In this document: one piece after another, positions 10,901 through 23,130 of the stretch
How positions within the stretch are numbered: position 1 is the stretch's first letter
Layout of the letters: each line of letters opens with the position of its first letter
Assembly: GCF_036785885.1 (NCBI RefSeq)
Contig: NC_092326.1
Coordinates: 43,973,072 to 44,037,071, forward strand
Reading direction: 5' to 3'
Origin: Coffea arabica
Lineage: Eukaryota > Streptophyta > Magnoliopsida > Gentianales > Rubiaceae
DNA length: 64,000 nucleotides
The notes under the pieces: generated by a model
Database searches by the model: none
Told to the model about the DNA's origin: nothing
The model's input: the letters and a program-made list of their open reading frames with translations, nothing else
Made by a program: the position numbers and the translations under genes

Positions 10901-13900
10901 ACAAGGTATCAAACACTTTTAAGAGACAAACGAAGAGAAACATGCTCTGTAGTCTTACTAACGTATCTTCTTCTTGTTCAATCTCTATTCAGTTACTTTT
11001 AAACTCAGTGTACTATTGTTTAGGTCAATGAATGGCCCGTGAGATATCATCATATTCTTGTTTTCCTCTGGCCCCTTTAATGGATAATAGATGAGCAAAT
11101 GAAATTATCTTTGATTTGTGAAAGTTGCTAACAGTTCTTAGAGCCACTTTTGTAGGCTACTATTCTAACAATTTTCTGTTCCATTTTTGTTTTGGTTGCA
11201 ATGTTTGATTTTATGTACTTAGTCATTTCGTCAGGGCTATAAACTGGTCTTGAATGCTTGTATGAGAACCTTGGTTGCGCTGTCATGAAGTTGCTTTTGG
11301 TTCAGGCTGCATTTTGTTTGTGCAGCCCTGGTTTAAGCTCTGGGAAGTACTTAAACTAGTATGTTGCTTAAAGGAGGGGGGAAAAAGCTGTCTGTGTAAG
11401 AGATAATCATCATTACTCTATATGTGAAAGTTAATTACTCAGATGTGGAAGAATCTGGATATAATTGAGATTCTTCATAAAAGTTTTTCTAATGTAAACT
11501 AGTTTGTGTTAATCCAGATCACTTCAATTCAATCACAAAGGAGATTTCCATTGTGTTGTTCAGAGTGACTTCTTTCTCATGTCTCCAGTACTCAAAAATC
11601 TGGATGGGTGTAATAGTACTCTTGCGGTACAGGATGCAAGTGCTTGAGAAGGTGTTTGGGATTTGAAAATAATTTTTGCCCCTGCTATTTTATGCTTTCA
11701 TACTGCTTTCAATCTCAAAATTGTTGGTAAATACGCATTGATCTTTGCGATACCCTGGACTCCTTTTTTGTTGTGCTGTGCTAATTCTGAAACGCTGTAT
11801 CTTCGCTCTGATGTAACACTTGCTTTAATGTTTTTGAGCTGTACGCCCAAACCTTGTAATGGGTGGCAAGAAGAATTTGTTCAGGAACATTTGTGAGTCA
11901 GTTGCAACATTGAGTTAGGGACCTCTTGCAATAGATTAAGCTCTGGCAGAATAGAGTAGTTGATGTGTTTATAAATGTTTAAGTTTAGAAGAAACAAGTT
12001 ATGCTTGTCAGATTGCAGTTAGTCTCCTAATATCTAATTCAAGTCCAGCTCTATACAATTTTTCTTTTCTAAAAATGGAGATCTACTTAACCTATAAATC
12101 AGAACTGCAGTTGTCTCGCCTTCTGAAATATTTGTTTGTTTCTATTGGATTGTTGACAGTGCTGCTATTTGCAGGTTTTGGTAATTTTACAGCTATACTT
12201 TTGTTTCCATTACTTATGTATCATTTTGGACTGGGTGTATCTGGAGCTGCAATCTCTACGGTCATATCGCAGTATGCCCCTTTGGTGTCTGCTTTTACCT
12301 TTTTTTTTTTTTTGCTATCTATTTTTCCTTATCGTTGTGTTTTTGAACAAGCTTATTGATTTAACCTTCTACTTGTTCCAGATACATCGTGACCTTTGCA
12401 ATGATCTTATTTTTGAATAAGAGGGTTGTACTACTGCCCCCAAAGTTTGGAGAGTTGCAGTTTGGGGGTTATTTGAAATCTGGTGAGTGAACATATGTGC
12501 AACTACTCTAGCAAAATCATTTTCTCATTTCCTTCTATAGAACATGGATAATGCTGTTTCTTCTGAGTTTTATTGTAGAATTCTTTGAGGGTTAGCATAT
12601 GTAGTGGACAAGAAAATAACTGTACAGATTTTATCAGATTGTCTCCTCTGATACTTGACACTTACAGGTTCTAAGTCTAGGAAGGCTTATTTAATATCGA
12701 TTCTGATCATTAAGTATTGATGTAAAGGAGGTCAGATGCTGTACTCTCTTGATATGGTGGTAGTATATAATTCATAGATCTTTTATATGCCTCCCCTTGA
12801 GGAGTTATATGTTTCATAGGGAAGCATTTTTGAGACTTGCAATATTTTGAATATCTGTTGTTGAATTCTGATGGTAATAGAGATTAGCCAAAGTGTTTTA
12901 GATTTTTGAGTTTATTTGTTCATGTTGGAGGTGGTTTTTTTTCACGTCAAAGTTCTATTTGTTTGTTATATTCTTGGACAGGTACATTTGAATAGACACG
13001 TTTCCTATATGTCCACTGTTTGGTTTGGGAAAGTATATTTTGGGTAAAAAGGGAAAAGTTGAATTCTGTGCTGTGCTGTGTAGATTGTGAGGTTGACTAT
13101 TCGAAGCTTACTCAAACCATGCTTTCCTTACCAACCCTAACCCTGTCGTGGTCAACATATCAGCTTGTATATAGAATTTTGGTAATGGACAAACAATGAA
13201 CATGTTGGGGATTCAATGTAACTGGTTGAAAGGTCAAGTGTTCATGTACTTTGACATAAATGTTCGTACAACTTTTGCTCCAACATGGCACCAAATTCTG
13301 CCTGATTGTTCTTGAGTGAAACAACTCTTTGCAAACTAAATTCTGAATTTTTCTGAAAACCCTTTTTGCAAACTAAATTGTGAACTTTTAAGTCACATGA
13401 TTTATTCATTCTGTACTGGAAAGCCTCCCATTTTTGCTTTCTATCTAACATTACTTCACTGCTTTTTTAGGTGGCTTTCTAATTGGGCGAACACTTGCTG
13501 TCCTTCTGACGATGACACTTGCCACGTCAATGGCTGCTCGCCAAGGTCCTGTAGCAATGGCTGCTCATCAGATATGCTTCCAAGTATGGTTGGCTGTATC
13601 TATGCTCACAGATGCTTTGGCAGCATCATCTCAGGTATATACAAATATGTGTGGATGTAGAAGATATGGCAGTCTCTTGTGTTCATTTTCCCTCCTTTTG
13701 TGCTAATATCTTTTCCCATACATCTTTTCTATCCGACTTTTCTTTCTTTTACCTTTCTTTTCTTGCCTTTTTGCTTCAGTTTTGAACTTGGAAAAATAGT
13801 GAAAATTGTAGGAGGCTATAGAATGCCTTTTCATGGACTAGTTTTGCGAACATTCATTTGTACCTGTTAATTTATCAAAAATCACTGGTGGATTTTTGTT

Positions 13901-15218
13901 CTTTAAAAGGATTAGAACACTTTCAGGTAATAGTGTGATTTGGCTTAACTGAGTTGTAATATTTCAGAGTGTTGACAGTGAGCAGGTTTGGTGGCTAATA
14001 CTACTATATTTTAGCTGTAAATAGTTTTACTGTACATCTGTCTGACAGTATTTAATTTTGTCGGTTAGGCCTTGATTGCCAGTTATTTATCAAGAAATGA
14101 TTATGGAACTGTCAGGGAACTTACACAATTTGTATTGAAGGTATTTGTTACTTCACCTTTTGGTCCTTTTGTTGTGCTTCACCATGTCTTCTGTCAACTT
14201 TTGTTTGCTTTCAATTTTTTCTATTGGAAATCCATCTTTCTGGTTATTTATCATATTTTGTTACCTGAATCTCATTGAATAACCTTGTTTTCAGATTGGA
14301 ATATTCACGGGAGTTTCATTAGCTGTGGTTTTGGGTGTTTCATTTAATTCGCTGTCCACTTTCTTTACAAAGGACACTGAAGTATTAAAAATCATTGCAA
14401 CTGGTATACTGGTACGGTTCAGATATCTCAACGTTTTTTTATTCCCATTTAGTTCTCTTCTGGAAAATGCGCGCTGCTTATACTTTTGTGAAACTGTGCT
14501 TCTGAATATTATGAAACTTATGCAGTTTGTCAGTGCTAGTCAACCTATAAATGCTTTGGCATTTATTTTTGATGGCCTTCATTATGGTGCTTCAGACTTC
14601 CCTTATGCTGCTCGTTCTATGGTATCTCTTTTCCCCTCTCGAGCCTTACAAGTGCACTTGCATACAAGTAATTTATCTTAAATAATTTATGTTATATAAA
14701 TCATAGATGCTGGTTGGGGCCCTATCTTCTGCATTTTTGCTATATGCTCCAGCAAAGTTTGGTCTCCCTGGTGTCTGGTCAGGCTTGACTCTCTTCATGG
14801 CATTGCGAATGATGGCTGGATTTATCAGGTGAACTGTTGCATGGATGGATGAAAGACTTTCTTTCAATTTTTACATGAGGCATATTTTTCGGTGCAAGTT
14901 GTAATTTAATCTGCTTCTTTTTTCGTTATTGTTATGTTCATGGAGTGAGTGTTGGTTTTCAGAATAATGTCAAAAGACAGTCCATGGTGGTTTCTGCATG
15001 GTGACTTTAATAGAGCCAAGGTTAGTAACTCCATTTTATTTTACATGATTGCAGTAGTCATCCAAACTCCCCTCGTAATTATTAGCCCCCCTTTCTGAAG
15101 TTATTGTCTTTTTTTTTTTTGGGTTTGTTCTGTATGCCTACGTCTCTTCTGGGTTTGGATGACCCAAAATATAGCAACATTTCTCAAGATTTACAATGAT
15201 TTTCAGCTTGCTGGTTGA
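7979..15218 (+). CDS. DTX45: MATE-family transporter, DETOXIFICATION 45 type, chloroplastic
   Basis: Fourteen exons join in phase: 7979-8334, 8815-8975, 9581-9724, 9830-9996, 10712-10847, 12175-12271, 12382-12482, 13471-13634, 14069-14140, 14295-14411, 14526-14621, 14707-14828, 14963-15020 and 15207-15218. They give 1803 nt, a 600-residue protein. Residues 1 to about 118 (exon 1) are Ser/Pro-rich with few acidic residues, as in a plastid transit peptide. From about residue 143 the MATE fold begins (RRELVMLSLPAIAGQAIEPL, METAYVGRLG, FNIPLLSVATSFVAEDIS, GIFRGFKDTKTP, SMAARQG, LAFIFDGLHYGASDFPYAA). These segments match Arabidopsis DTX45 (At4g38380) closely as I remember it. MATE proteins export organic solutes by cation antiport; the substrate here cannot be read from sequence. 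Intron 5 starts with GC, not GT (10848, TAG|GCAAGT). The final exon carries only LAG and the stop. The gene is convergent with the IDH gene. Confidence 0.93.
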
Positions 15219-16122
15219 GAAGTCTGGATGGAAGTGATTGGGACTACAGTGGACATACACGCACATTGGATGCAAGTGATTGTGGGACAGCATTGAACAT
15301 ACATACATTGCTGCTGTGGTTACCTTGGCTGGTCTTGTCATCCGGAAAGCGAAGAAGTTATTGTAAGACGAGATCCAGGGAGCTCTTCTTTGTGGTATTT
15401 TTCTTTTGGGGGGAGGGCGGAGTTTAGGGGAGATGGAGGGAGAAAAAGTGGTTTTGAGGTTTATGATTGAAACTGTAGAGTGATAGACAGAACAGCTACT
15501 GATTTAGCAATAATTGTTGCTTCATGACATCAACTGTAGTAGTATTATCGTTTTGCTCCTTCAACGCAACTCCCAGGCACAAAAACCACTGGAGAATAAC
15601 CCTTTTTTTTTGACAGTGCATAAATTTGCAGGCAACGAGGATGAAATCATCTGCAAATCGGCTTTTTATGTAAGAAGATTACCCAATTAGGCTTGGCCGA
15701 AGCCAGAGCGACGTGCCGAATGAGTGCATCAAGACATCCGTTTCACAACAAACCGATTATAGAGCATTCATGTATCAAGCACGAGAGCAAATTAGGAACT
15801 CAGAAATCATCAAGGCTTCAATCAAGTATATGCATGAAACAATCATGGGAGTACGACATCCACCTACTATTCAAAGAGAGCATAAATTTGTAGTACTCAA
15901 CAACCAATCTAGTAAAACTTTTGTTACTTCATTCTTATTCCGGTAACTCCGAATCAAAGGCTAAACAGATTTACTCCAAAGAATAGCACATCACCACCGC
16001 AAATGCTGCAACAGAGCAACGCAAGTAAAAAAAAAAACTCAAAATTGACACAAGGCTAATGTGTAAATACATGACAAGAATGATTTTTCCATTTAACAGT
16101 CCGAGAGAGAGGTTGCAGATGC
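15219..16122. other. Convergent 3' region between the MATE and IDH genes
   Basis: This holds the probable 3' UTR of the MATE gene (plus strand) and that of the IDH gene (minus strand). The in-frame openings at 15693-15946 do not resemble a known protein, and I do not call them genes. Confidence 0.5.
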
Positions 16123-18737
16123 TTAGTCCAGACTTGCTATGACAGCATCCACAACTTCTTGGGTGTTGCTGTCTCCACCGAGATCTTTAGTTCTGTATTT
16201 ACCCTCTGCTATTACACGTTTCACTGCAGTTTCTAGTCGATCAGCAAATGATGGAAACTGCAGATGTCTCAACATCATGGCTGATGAAAGAAGCAAAGCC
16301 ACGGGGTTAGCCTTCCTTTGCTCCACTACCTTCTCATTCCCCACATTTCCAGCTGATGCACCTTGCTCAAAAACGGCATGATCAGCCCCAACATTACCTA
16401 TAGCAAACCAAAATCACAAGTACACCAGAGTGACTGATATTTCAATCCCTGCTTGAGCAGATTGAAAATGCAAAATCTGCAGCTTGAAGGATGCTGTTCA
16501 ATATCCCCTCAAATGAATCCGAAAATAATAAAATATCTCAAACCATTGCTTTTGCAAATCAAAGTACCTCCAGGCATGACACCAGTGCCTCCAGCGATAC
16601 CAGCAGCTGTATTTGCCACAAGATTCCCATACAGGTTTGGAGTGACCTACACAAATTTGCAACCATTAGAGGCATTCAGGCTGAGTACAGTAAGATGGTC
16701 AAATCATGGAAAACTGGACACATTTTAAGGTTTTTAATTTGGTGATTCTGGCAGGGAGGAAAGGACACGTCCACTTTAACAGCCCCTTTATCTGTGGCTT
16801 GACGTAGATTCAATACTAATCAAATTAAACTCTGCAGATTTATTCTTTTCATACAGAAGATAAATAGGATGCTTAAGAATAAACAGATCCTAGCAGCTGT
16901 TCAACATGATAAGAACTACGTCCCTTTTGTGGATGTGTCCAGATTTTTATTAATAAACGGATGATGAGCCTGTTTAAATGCTGATTCCAAGTCCTAAAGC
17001 TTGGCAGATTTTCCAAACCTTTTAACATCTGCTATTTACAAGATCTAATTTTCCAGTTCTCCTCAAGCTTACAGACATAGGTAATACAAGGGTAATAGAT
17101 ATAGGGAGGCCAATAAAATGCTTTTTTTTTTTGGGTCTCAAATCACCCGCTCATATTTCTGAGCATAACTTTTGTTCATTCCCTAATCTTAGTAACTTCT
17201 TTCAAGTTCAAAGGCATACATGACAGACACTGCATTATAAATAAAAAGAAAAAGGAAAAAAACCAAATAAATGTGGTTCCCCGCTACCTCACTCCAGCAT
17301 GAACGTGCAGTTATACTCTTTTTTTTTTTCCCCCTCTTGATCACCCCTGTAAATGACAACCATGTGGTCTTTTCACTCCCAAGCCTGCCAAAAACTAGTT
17401 TCCTCTCCCCTTTCACACTGTCTCTAACATCAGGCATCCCAGCGCCAAGGACTGCAAAGGACTCAACACCTCCTCCCAGCAAGTCCTATAGCGCACAACA
17501 CAGTGACAAACTGCCTCCTTCCCCCAAATACACAACGCCCCCTTCCAGAACACACACGCACAGAAAAAACTGGAATTAACATATAAACCTGATGCGAAAA
17601 GACAGAAATCTACGCTATTTGGGACACAGATCGGTCAACAAACCAGGAGTACACTGCATACACAGTTCATTTTGAACCCGGATCATTTGCCCATATTACT
17701 ACAACCTTGTGCAAGAGAATTTGGCGCATGATGCTTGCAGCAGAGGCAGGTTGGTCGGATGAGGGCTCTTAAATAATGAATGAAACAAACAAACGTCAGA
17801 TAAGAGAAGAAGGTGGAAAAGGATTTGATACCATGACATCAAATTGCTCAGGCTTGGAGACGAGTTGCATGCAGCAGTTGTCCACAATGACCTCATTGTA
17901 CTTGATACTGGGGTATTTGCTGGCAACCTCGCGACAGGATTCTAAGAAAAGACCGTCAGCAAGTTTCATAATGTTGGCTTTGTGGACGGCAGTAACAATC
18001 TTGCGATTGTTGAGATAGGCATACTCAAAGGCGTATTTAGCGATTCGCTCAGAGCAGAACTTTGTCATCACCTAGGAAAGAGGCTAAATGAGAAACCAAC
18101 CAACGAACCAACAAGATAGATGATACGCAAATCTCAGATTAAATGGAAAGAAACTAGGTAGTATATAGATGTACTACTTAATAGATTTTTTTCAAAAGAA
18201 AAAACGAAGGAAAAAAAAAGGGGAAAAAACCTTAAGGCTCTCGACGACGCCAGGAACGACCTCGTGCTCGAGGCCGGAGTATTCGCCCTCGGTATTCTCC
18301 CTAATGACGACGATATTGACGTTATCGTGGCGGGTGGGGAGGCCCCTGAGATTAAAGCAGTGGACGAGGGAAGCGTAGAGATCGAGGTCCTTGCGGAGCT
18401 GGACGTTGAGGGAGTGAACGCCGCCGCCGACGGGGGTCTTGAGGCCGCCCTTGAGGCAGACCTTGTTCTTGCGGATGGAGTCGATGACCTCGGGGGGGAT
18501 GCTCTTCATGTCGCCGTGGACGTCGTATTTCTCGAAGTAGACGGGGGCGTGCATGGCGTCCATGACCTGCTCGACGGCGCCGGTGACGAGGGGGCCGATT
18601 CCGTCACCAGGAATGAGGGTGACGGCACGGGGAGCGCCGTCGCCGGGACGAGGCATGTAGGTGACGGATCGGGCGGAGGAAAGGCGGGAGGGGCGGAGGA
18701 GGTGGTGGAGGATCGGTTTTAGGGATCGTCTGGCCAT
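16123..18737 (-). CDS. IDH1: NAD-dependent isocitrate dehydrogenase, regulatory subunit, mitochondrial
   Basis: Four minus-strand exons (18231-18737, 17832-18071, 16568-16646, 16123-16397) give 1101 nt, 366 residues, almost the length of Arabidopsis IDH1. Residues 1 to about 25 are Arg/Ser/Leu-rich, as in a mitochondrial presequence. Visible motifs are GDGIGP (44-49), [10 protein letters not shown] (97-106), [13 protein letters not shown] (146-158), then NLYGN and VMPGG in exon 3 and the C-terminal AMMLRHL region. The enzyme oxidises isocitrate to 2-oxoglutarate with NAD+ in the TCA cycle as a heteromer of catalytic and regulatory subunits. The segment [12 protein letters not shown], where catalytic subunits have YANVRPC, points to a regulatory subunit. 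The last three introns' borders are canonical and phases are 0, 0 and 1. The 5' flank carries a G-rich tract (18926-18950). Confidence 0.95.
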
Positions 18738-19397
18738 ATTATTGTTTTCTTCTCCACAAGCGACTAATAGTCGTAATGATCAGAACGGAATTCGAAAAGT
18801 ATTAATTACTCCTACTGCTACTTGCTTTAGTCGTTAGGGGTTTGGCTTTTGGCTTTCTTCCTTCCTTCCTTCCTTTCACGTAATCCTTCTCGATTGAGTT
18901 GGGAAGACCCAGACTGAAATGAACCAGGGAGGGAGGGAGGGAGGGAGGGAGAAGAGAGAGGAGCGATGACCATCGGTTCACCCCCAAATTTTTTTTAAAA
19001 AAATTATAAGAATAATAATACAGATGGGACCCACACCCACAGCCACAGGAATTTTTTTTTTTTTTTTTTTTTTTTGGGAAAAAGAGCCACAGGAGACTGA
19101 CTGCTTCTCTTCCCTCCTTTCTTGTTTTCTCCCTTCAATTAACTACTATTTATAATTAGAGTGACATTTTGATCCTCATTTTTTTAAAAAAAAAAATAAT
19201 AATAAGAGTACAGCATTTCAACAATTGAACTCGAGAAATTCGGCACAATGGTGTAAGATGAATATTTTTCAACAAAAAAAAAAAAAAAGACTAGGATTAC
19301 ATTACATGACGGTATAACACAGGCTGGTTCTCAAGTGCAACACAGAAAAACACAACTTTTGGTGGAAGATATTCTTCAATTAATAAACCTAGGGGTG
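18738..19397 (-). promoter_or_regulatory. 5' region of the IDH gene
   Basis: This is the upstream region of the minus-strand IDH gene. It contains TTCC repeats near 18857-18875, the GGGA repeat at 18926-18950, and long T/A homopolymers (19052-19076, 19274-19288). No gene is visible. Confidence 0.4.
18926..18950 (+). repeat. (GGGA)n tract with G-quadruplex potential
   Basis: Six GGG runs separated by single A residues lie about 190 bp upstream of the IDH start codon. The G-rich strand is the plus strand, the template for IDH transcription if it is within the leader. Confidence 0.75.
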
Positions 19398-19535
19398 TGT
19401 TTGGATTGCATTTTTTATGATTTTTCATGAAAAAATTATTATAGCGATTTGATGCAAGCGAGGGAAAAAGATAATAGAGAAATGTGATCACAGAAAAGAA
19501 CGTAATTTTTCGACGAAAAACTGCAAATTCAAACA
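19398..19535. mobile_element. Short hAT-like MITE, copy A
   Basis: The ends are inverted repeats: TGTTTGGATTGCA on the left and TGCAAATTCAAACA on the right. The interior motif GATTTGATGCAAGCGAGG and the following AAAAAGATAATAGA, AATGTGATCAC and AATTTTTC blocks recur, in the same order, at 62345-62436. No coding capacity. A clean target duplication was not found. Confidence 0.7.
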
Positions 19536-20727
19536 ATTTTATGACATTAGACGGAAAAGTACGCTGGCTGTATAGTAATTCGAACCTTGGTCGTAGTAAT
19601 TGTATAGTTTTTGACATCAATATAATCAAATATCGTTTCGACAATAAAAAAAAATTACATCAATTTATGCACACTAGCATTTTGTATGATCCGATATATG
19701 TTAGATAAAAAAAATTGATTAAAAAATATATTTATGATATGAGCGAAATAATATTACTTTTTTTTTTTCCTGCGCAAATTCAAACTGAACGCAATGCTGT
19801 GTGTTGTACTCCCGGTACAATCCATTCTTAATAATACTAGTAAAAAAAAAAAAAAGGAATCCCCTTTGCGAGTCTCTAAACTTGCCAAGGCAGGCCAGCA
19901 AATGCAAATTCATTCAAATCCATTCTTCCATTTCAACACCAAAATTCCGACCAATTACGACCGCCCGCCCGCACCGCATCCTTCCAAGTCAGAGCCGAGA
20001 GACATTGGAAAAATCTACCTGCCACGCCAATGAAGCTTGCCTGTTTAGTACTACTACTTCAATACTCTGCAGAAACAAAATCCATAAGAACAAGAAGAAA
20101 CACATACACTACTACTACTGATTGTCTCCAGCGCCTTACGTACAGGAATGCACTCCTAATTTTTAACATCTCAAATTTAGCCATCACTGATGTCAAACTT
20201 GTACACATAAAAAGGCACCAATCCTGTCCTCTCCTCAGTTTCATGTCTAAACTGCATATTTCTATCCTCAAAATTGCGATGCAAATGACCAAACAAACTC
20301 AGATCTGTCAAACTCACAAATAAATACCTCGAGCGAGCATCATTCATCGGTGAAGAATGACAAGAACATAGGAGCATAATAATACTCTCAAGTATGACAG
20401 ACAATCTACAGCTGACCATAAAAGAACAATAAAAGTAACATCAGCCTACAAAAATGTTTCTAGCTATATATCATCAATGTTGACAATATAAAGTACATGA
20501 TGATGACAGAAACACTGGAAGGAGGAGGTAGTGTAAAACCCGCCTACTTCATCAAGCATCCAACCGGTCCCCTCTTATGTCCCACAAATATGTAGCCATC
20601 GTCTCTTCCTATTCAAGAAAAGTGCAAGTAACGACGTTGAACTCCTCTCCAATCAGTGCCGCCGCTCCCAACAGCAGTCCCAAATGTACAAATATCATAT
20701 GTTCCTTGCAGCATCCATAATCAACTC
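19536..20727. other. Intergenic region and SLY1 3' UTR
   Basis: There is no gene here. About 19695-19762 (TTGATTAAAAAATATATTTA, then GATATGAGCGAAATAATATTA) resembles the reverse complement of part of the MITE at 29035-29229, so it is likely a fragment of that family. The stretch from about 20430 to 20727 is probably the 3' UTR of SLY1. Confidence 0.5.
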
Positions 20728-22711
20728 TCAATGGGCTGGGGGAGCGGCGGCAGCAGCAGCACTGCTTCCTAATCCCATCTTATGTCCCAGCGACGCAAGC
20801 TGCTCCACAAACTCTCCACCAGTGAGAATCTCTGTTGTGCCGTAGATAACATGTCTGACAGGCTGCTGCCGGTGAGCCAGCTCCAGCAGACTTCCGTACT
20901 CCACATAGTTTCCACCACCAATCATAAACACAATAGCTTCTTTAAATGGTCCCTTCAGGTGACTGCTGCTTGCTCCAGAGCTCGATTTTGGCGCACGGGG
21001 ATCAAAAGCAAGATAGGATTCAACTTCAGGATTTGGTTTCCCCTCCATTAGCGCTTCCACCGTTCTAGTCAAGGCTAACTGATGATCACTAGACAACAGA
21101 TTCTTCACACCAGCAGTGACAGCGCTAATTGACTGCCCGTAGAGTCTCTCAGCCCAATCAACAATGTTGCTCCTGCTAGCGGCACTTGCTGATGCCAACG
21201 AAACATTTAACGACTTTATCCTCTTGACATACTGGAATGCGCTAGTATCCACCTCAGACTCCCTCAATGCCGATTCGACCATTTCAATCTCTGACTGCGG
21301 GATGTTTTCGGTAGAAATAAGATACATGATAGCAAAGCGCAGCTTATCCGACTTGGACCCCTTTCCCTTGAGCACTCCTACGAGCTCATTTCGATCAATT
21401 CCACCCCTCACCATCATGTCACTCTCTTTCTTGGCGTAGGAATCAAGAGACCTCTCCTTGATCTCACCCAAGAGCGCAGTAGCAATATTTGTGTGCTTGT
21501 CAATCACGTTCTTCCGTTCAGTCAGCTCCGGAAGAGAATTGACCGCATTCATCAGATGCTTAGTGTTACCATCGAAGTCCACATCACCGCCTCCGCCAGT
21601 CTTCCGGTTGACTTCCTCCACATCCTTCTTGTACTTGTTCAACTGAGTCTCAATCTCAACAGCCACATCCGGGAACTCCAACGCTCCGTTTGCAACCCAG
21701 AAGGGATCAGACCCATCCAGCTCGTAGGATTTCATCCCGCCCTTCTCGCCCTGCACATTCAGCTTATTCAGTCTCAATCCGAGCACATCGTGCACCAACG
21801 GCCTATACCTAAAGTCGTGCTGAATGGCCACCGACAGCTCAAAATTCCGATCGAAAATGCACAAGACGGGCCTCTGGAAGGAGCTGGCGAAGTTTCCGCC
21901 CTCGGTAAAGAGATTGTTCTTGGCCAAGAGATGGTCCTGCAAACGCTGATCCAGGCGGGAGGCCACCATCTCGGCAGGGCCGCCGCGGGGGCACCTAATC
22001 ACGGGAACAACGGAAAGAGTAGCCAGGACGGAGAAGAGGCCGGCGACGATTCTGTCAACGATGTCCTCAATGTCCTTGTCCCCGGCTGAGGGATCATTGA
22101 GCTGAAGGTAGCAAGCCTTGTGGGCGAGGGAAAACAAGTTATCTTCCAAGGTGACAAACTCCAAGTAGTGATCGTGGACTTTGGAGATGCGGTGGATGGA
22201 GTCGGAGTTGAGGGTACCGGAGGCTAGATCTTCGAGCAAGGGCCTGGGAATGGAGGAGGAGAAGTTGAGATGGAAGGAATCGTAGAGGGAATTGGAGGCG
22301 TCGAGGACGATGCGGCGGATGTTGTGGGGAGTGGGCTGGACGAAGTAGAGGGCAGGGACGTCGAGGACGGGCTTGCGGTCCTTGTCGATGAGGAAGTAAA
22401 GGGTAACGCCGTGCTTGCGGAGGTCCTTGACGTGGATGAGGGGAGAAAGGATGTCTTGGCAGAAGCGATCGTAGATCAGGATCTTGTAGACCTCCTCGTC
22501 GTCGCCGGCGCCGGCTCCGGGATTCAGCGGTTGGTTCAGATTCAGCATGCGGAGAATGCAGTCTGGAAGGATTTTAATGTACTCCACTAGTTAGTATTCA
22601 ATCAGTATATATATATTTTTTAATTTCTGGAAGGTCAGAACAAACAAAAAGAAATTGCAACAAAGATTGAAGAGAGTTACCGGTTTGCTTTTGCCGGAGA
22701 TTCAGCGCCAT
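20728..22711 (-). CDS. SLY1: SLY1, Sec1/Munc18-family protein for ER-Golgi fusion
   Basis: There are two exons: a 31-nt first exon (22681-22711, encoding MALNLRQKQT) and one long exon (20728-22562). They are joined by a GT-AG intron and give 1866 nt, 621 residues. The first-exon peptide is the conserved N-terminus of plant SLY1, so the ATG at 22587 inside the intron is not the start. The long exon carries SM-family landmarks: KILIYDRFCQDILSPL, VTLYFLIDKDR, FHLNFSSSIPRP, FELSVAIQHDFRYRPLVHDV, KGPFKEAIVFMIGGGNYVEY. SLY1 binds the syntaxin Sed5/SYP31 type and promotes SNARE assembly in COPII-dependent ER-to-Golgi transport; it is cytosolic and peripheral to membranes. The C-terminus ends in a short Ala-rich tail. 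It is divergently arranged with the phosphatase gene at 23131, start codons 419 bp apart. Confidence 0.95.
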
Positions 22712-22819
22712 GTCTTCTCTAATCAAAGTGACGATCAAAGACCCACGAGGATTTTCTTTTCTTTTTTTCTTTTTCTCCTTTTTCCTGTTGGAGGTAATTA
22801 GATACTACGAGGACTTAAT

Positions 22820-22865
<46 letters not shown>

Positions 22866-23130
22866 TTGTAGAGTGTTGAGAGAGAAAAACCCAGCCAGAA
22901 ACTGGGGGGCTCTTTCTGATTTGGGGTTAGGGGAAGGAGATGTCAGGAGACGGGTCACCCATGACCCACCCGCACCCGCGACGTGGTTGCCCTGATATGT
23001 AAACGGTTCCTTTTGTGGGCACAAATGAGGGTCGGGTAGATTCCACTCCAGGCCAAGTTGGGCCTATCTATCTGTCTGTATAAAACTAAACTACACCAAA
23101 CAAAATTAGTACTACTTTGGGGCGGGGGAA
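22712..23130. promoter_or_regulatory. Putative bidirectional promoter, SLY1 / histidine-phosphatase gene
   Basis: Only 419 bp separate the two divergent start codons, so both leaders and promoters must lie here. It contains a GA dinucleotide repeat of about 20 units at 22822-22861 (CT-rich on the SLY1 sense strand, a frequent plant 5'-leader feature) and a GC-richer central part around 22950-22990. No TATA box is obvious. Confidence 0.6.
22822..22861. repeat. (GA)20 microsatellite
   Basis: An uninterrupted GA dinucleotide array, upstream of SLY1. On the SLY1 strand it reads as CT repeats and may lie in its 5' leader. Confidence 0.9.

Noticed and set aside
18264-18722. 152-codon plus-strand frame opposite IDH exon 1
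   Set aside because: It is the antisense shadow of a GC-rich coding exon; the minus-strand frame matches a known enzyme along its full length.
21493-22590. 198- and 106-codon plus-strand frames opposite SLY1
   Set aside because: Antisense shadows of the SLY1 coding exon, with no recognisable protein features.
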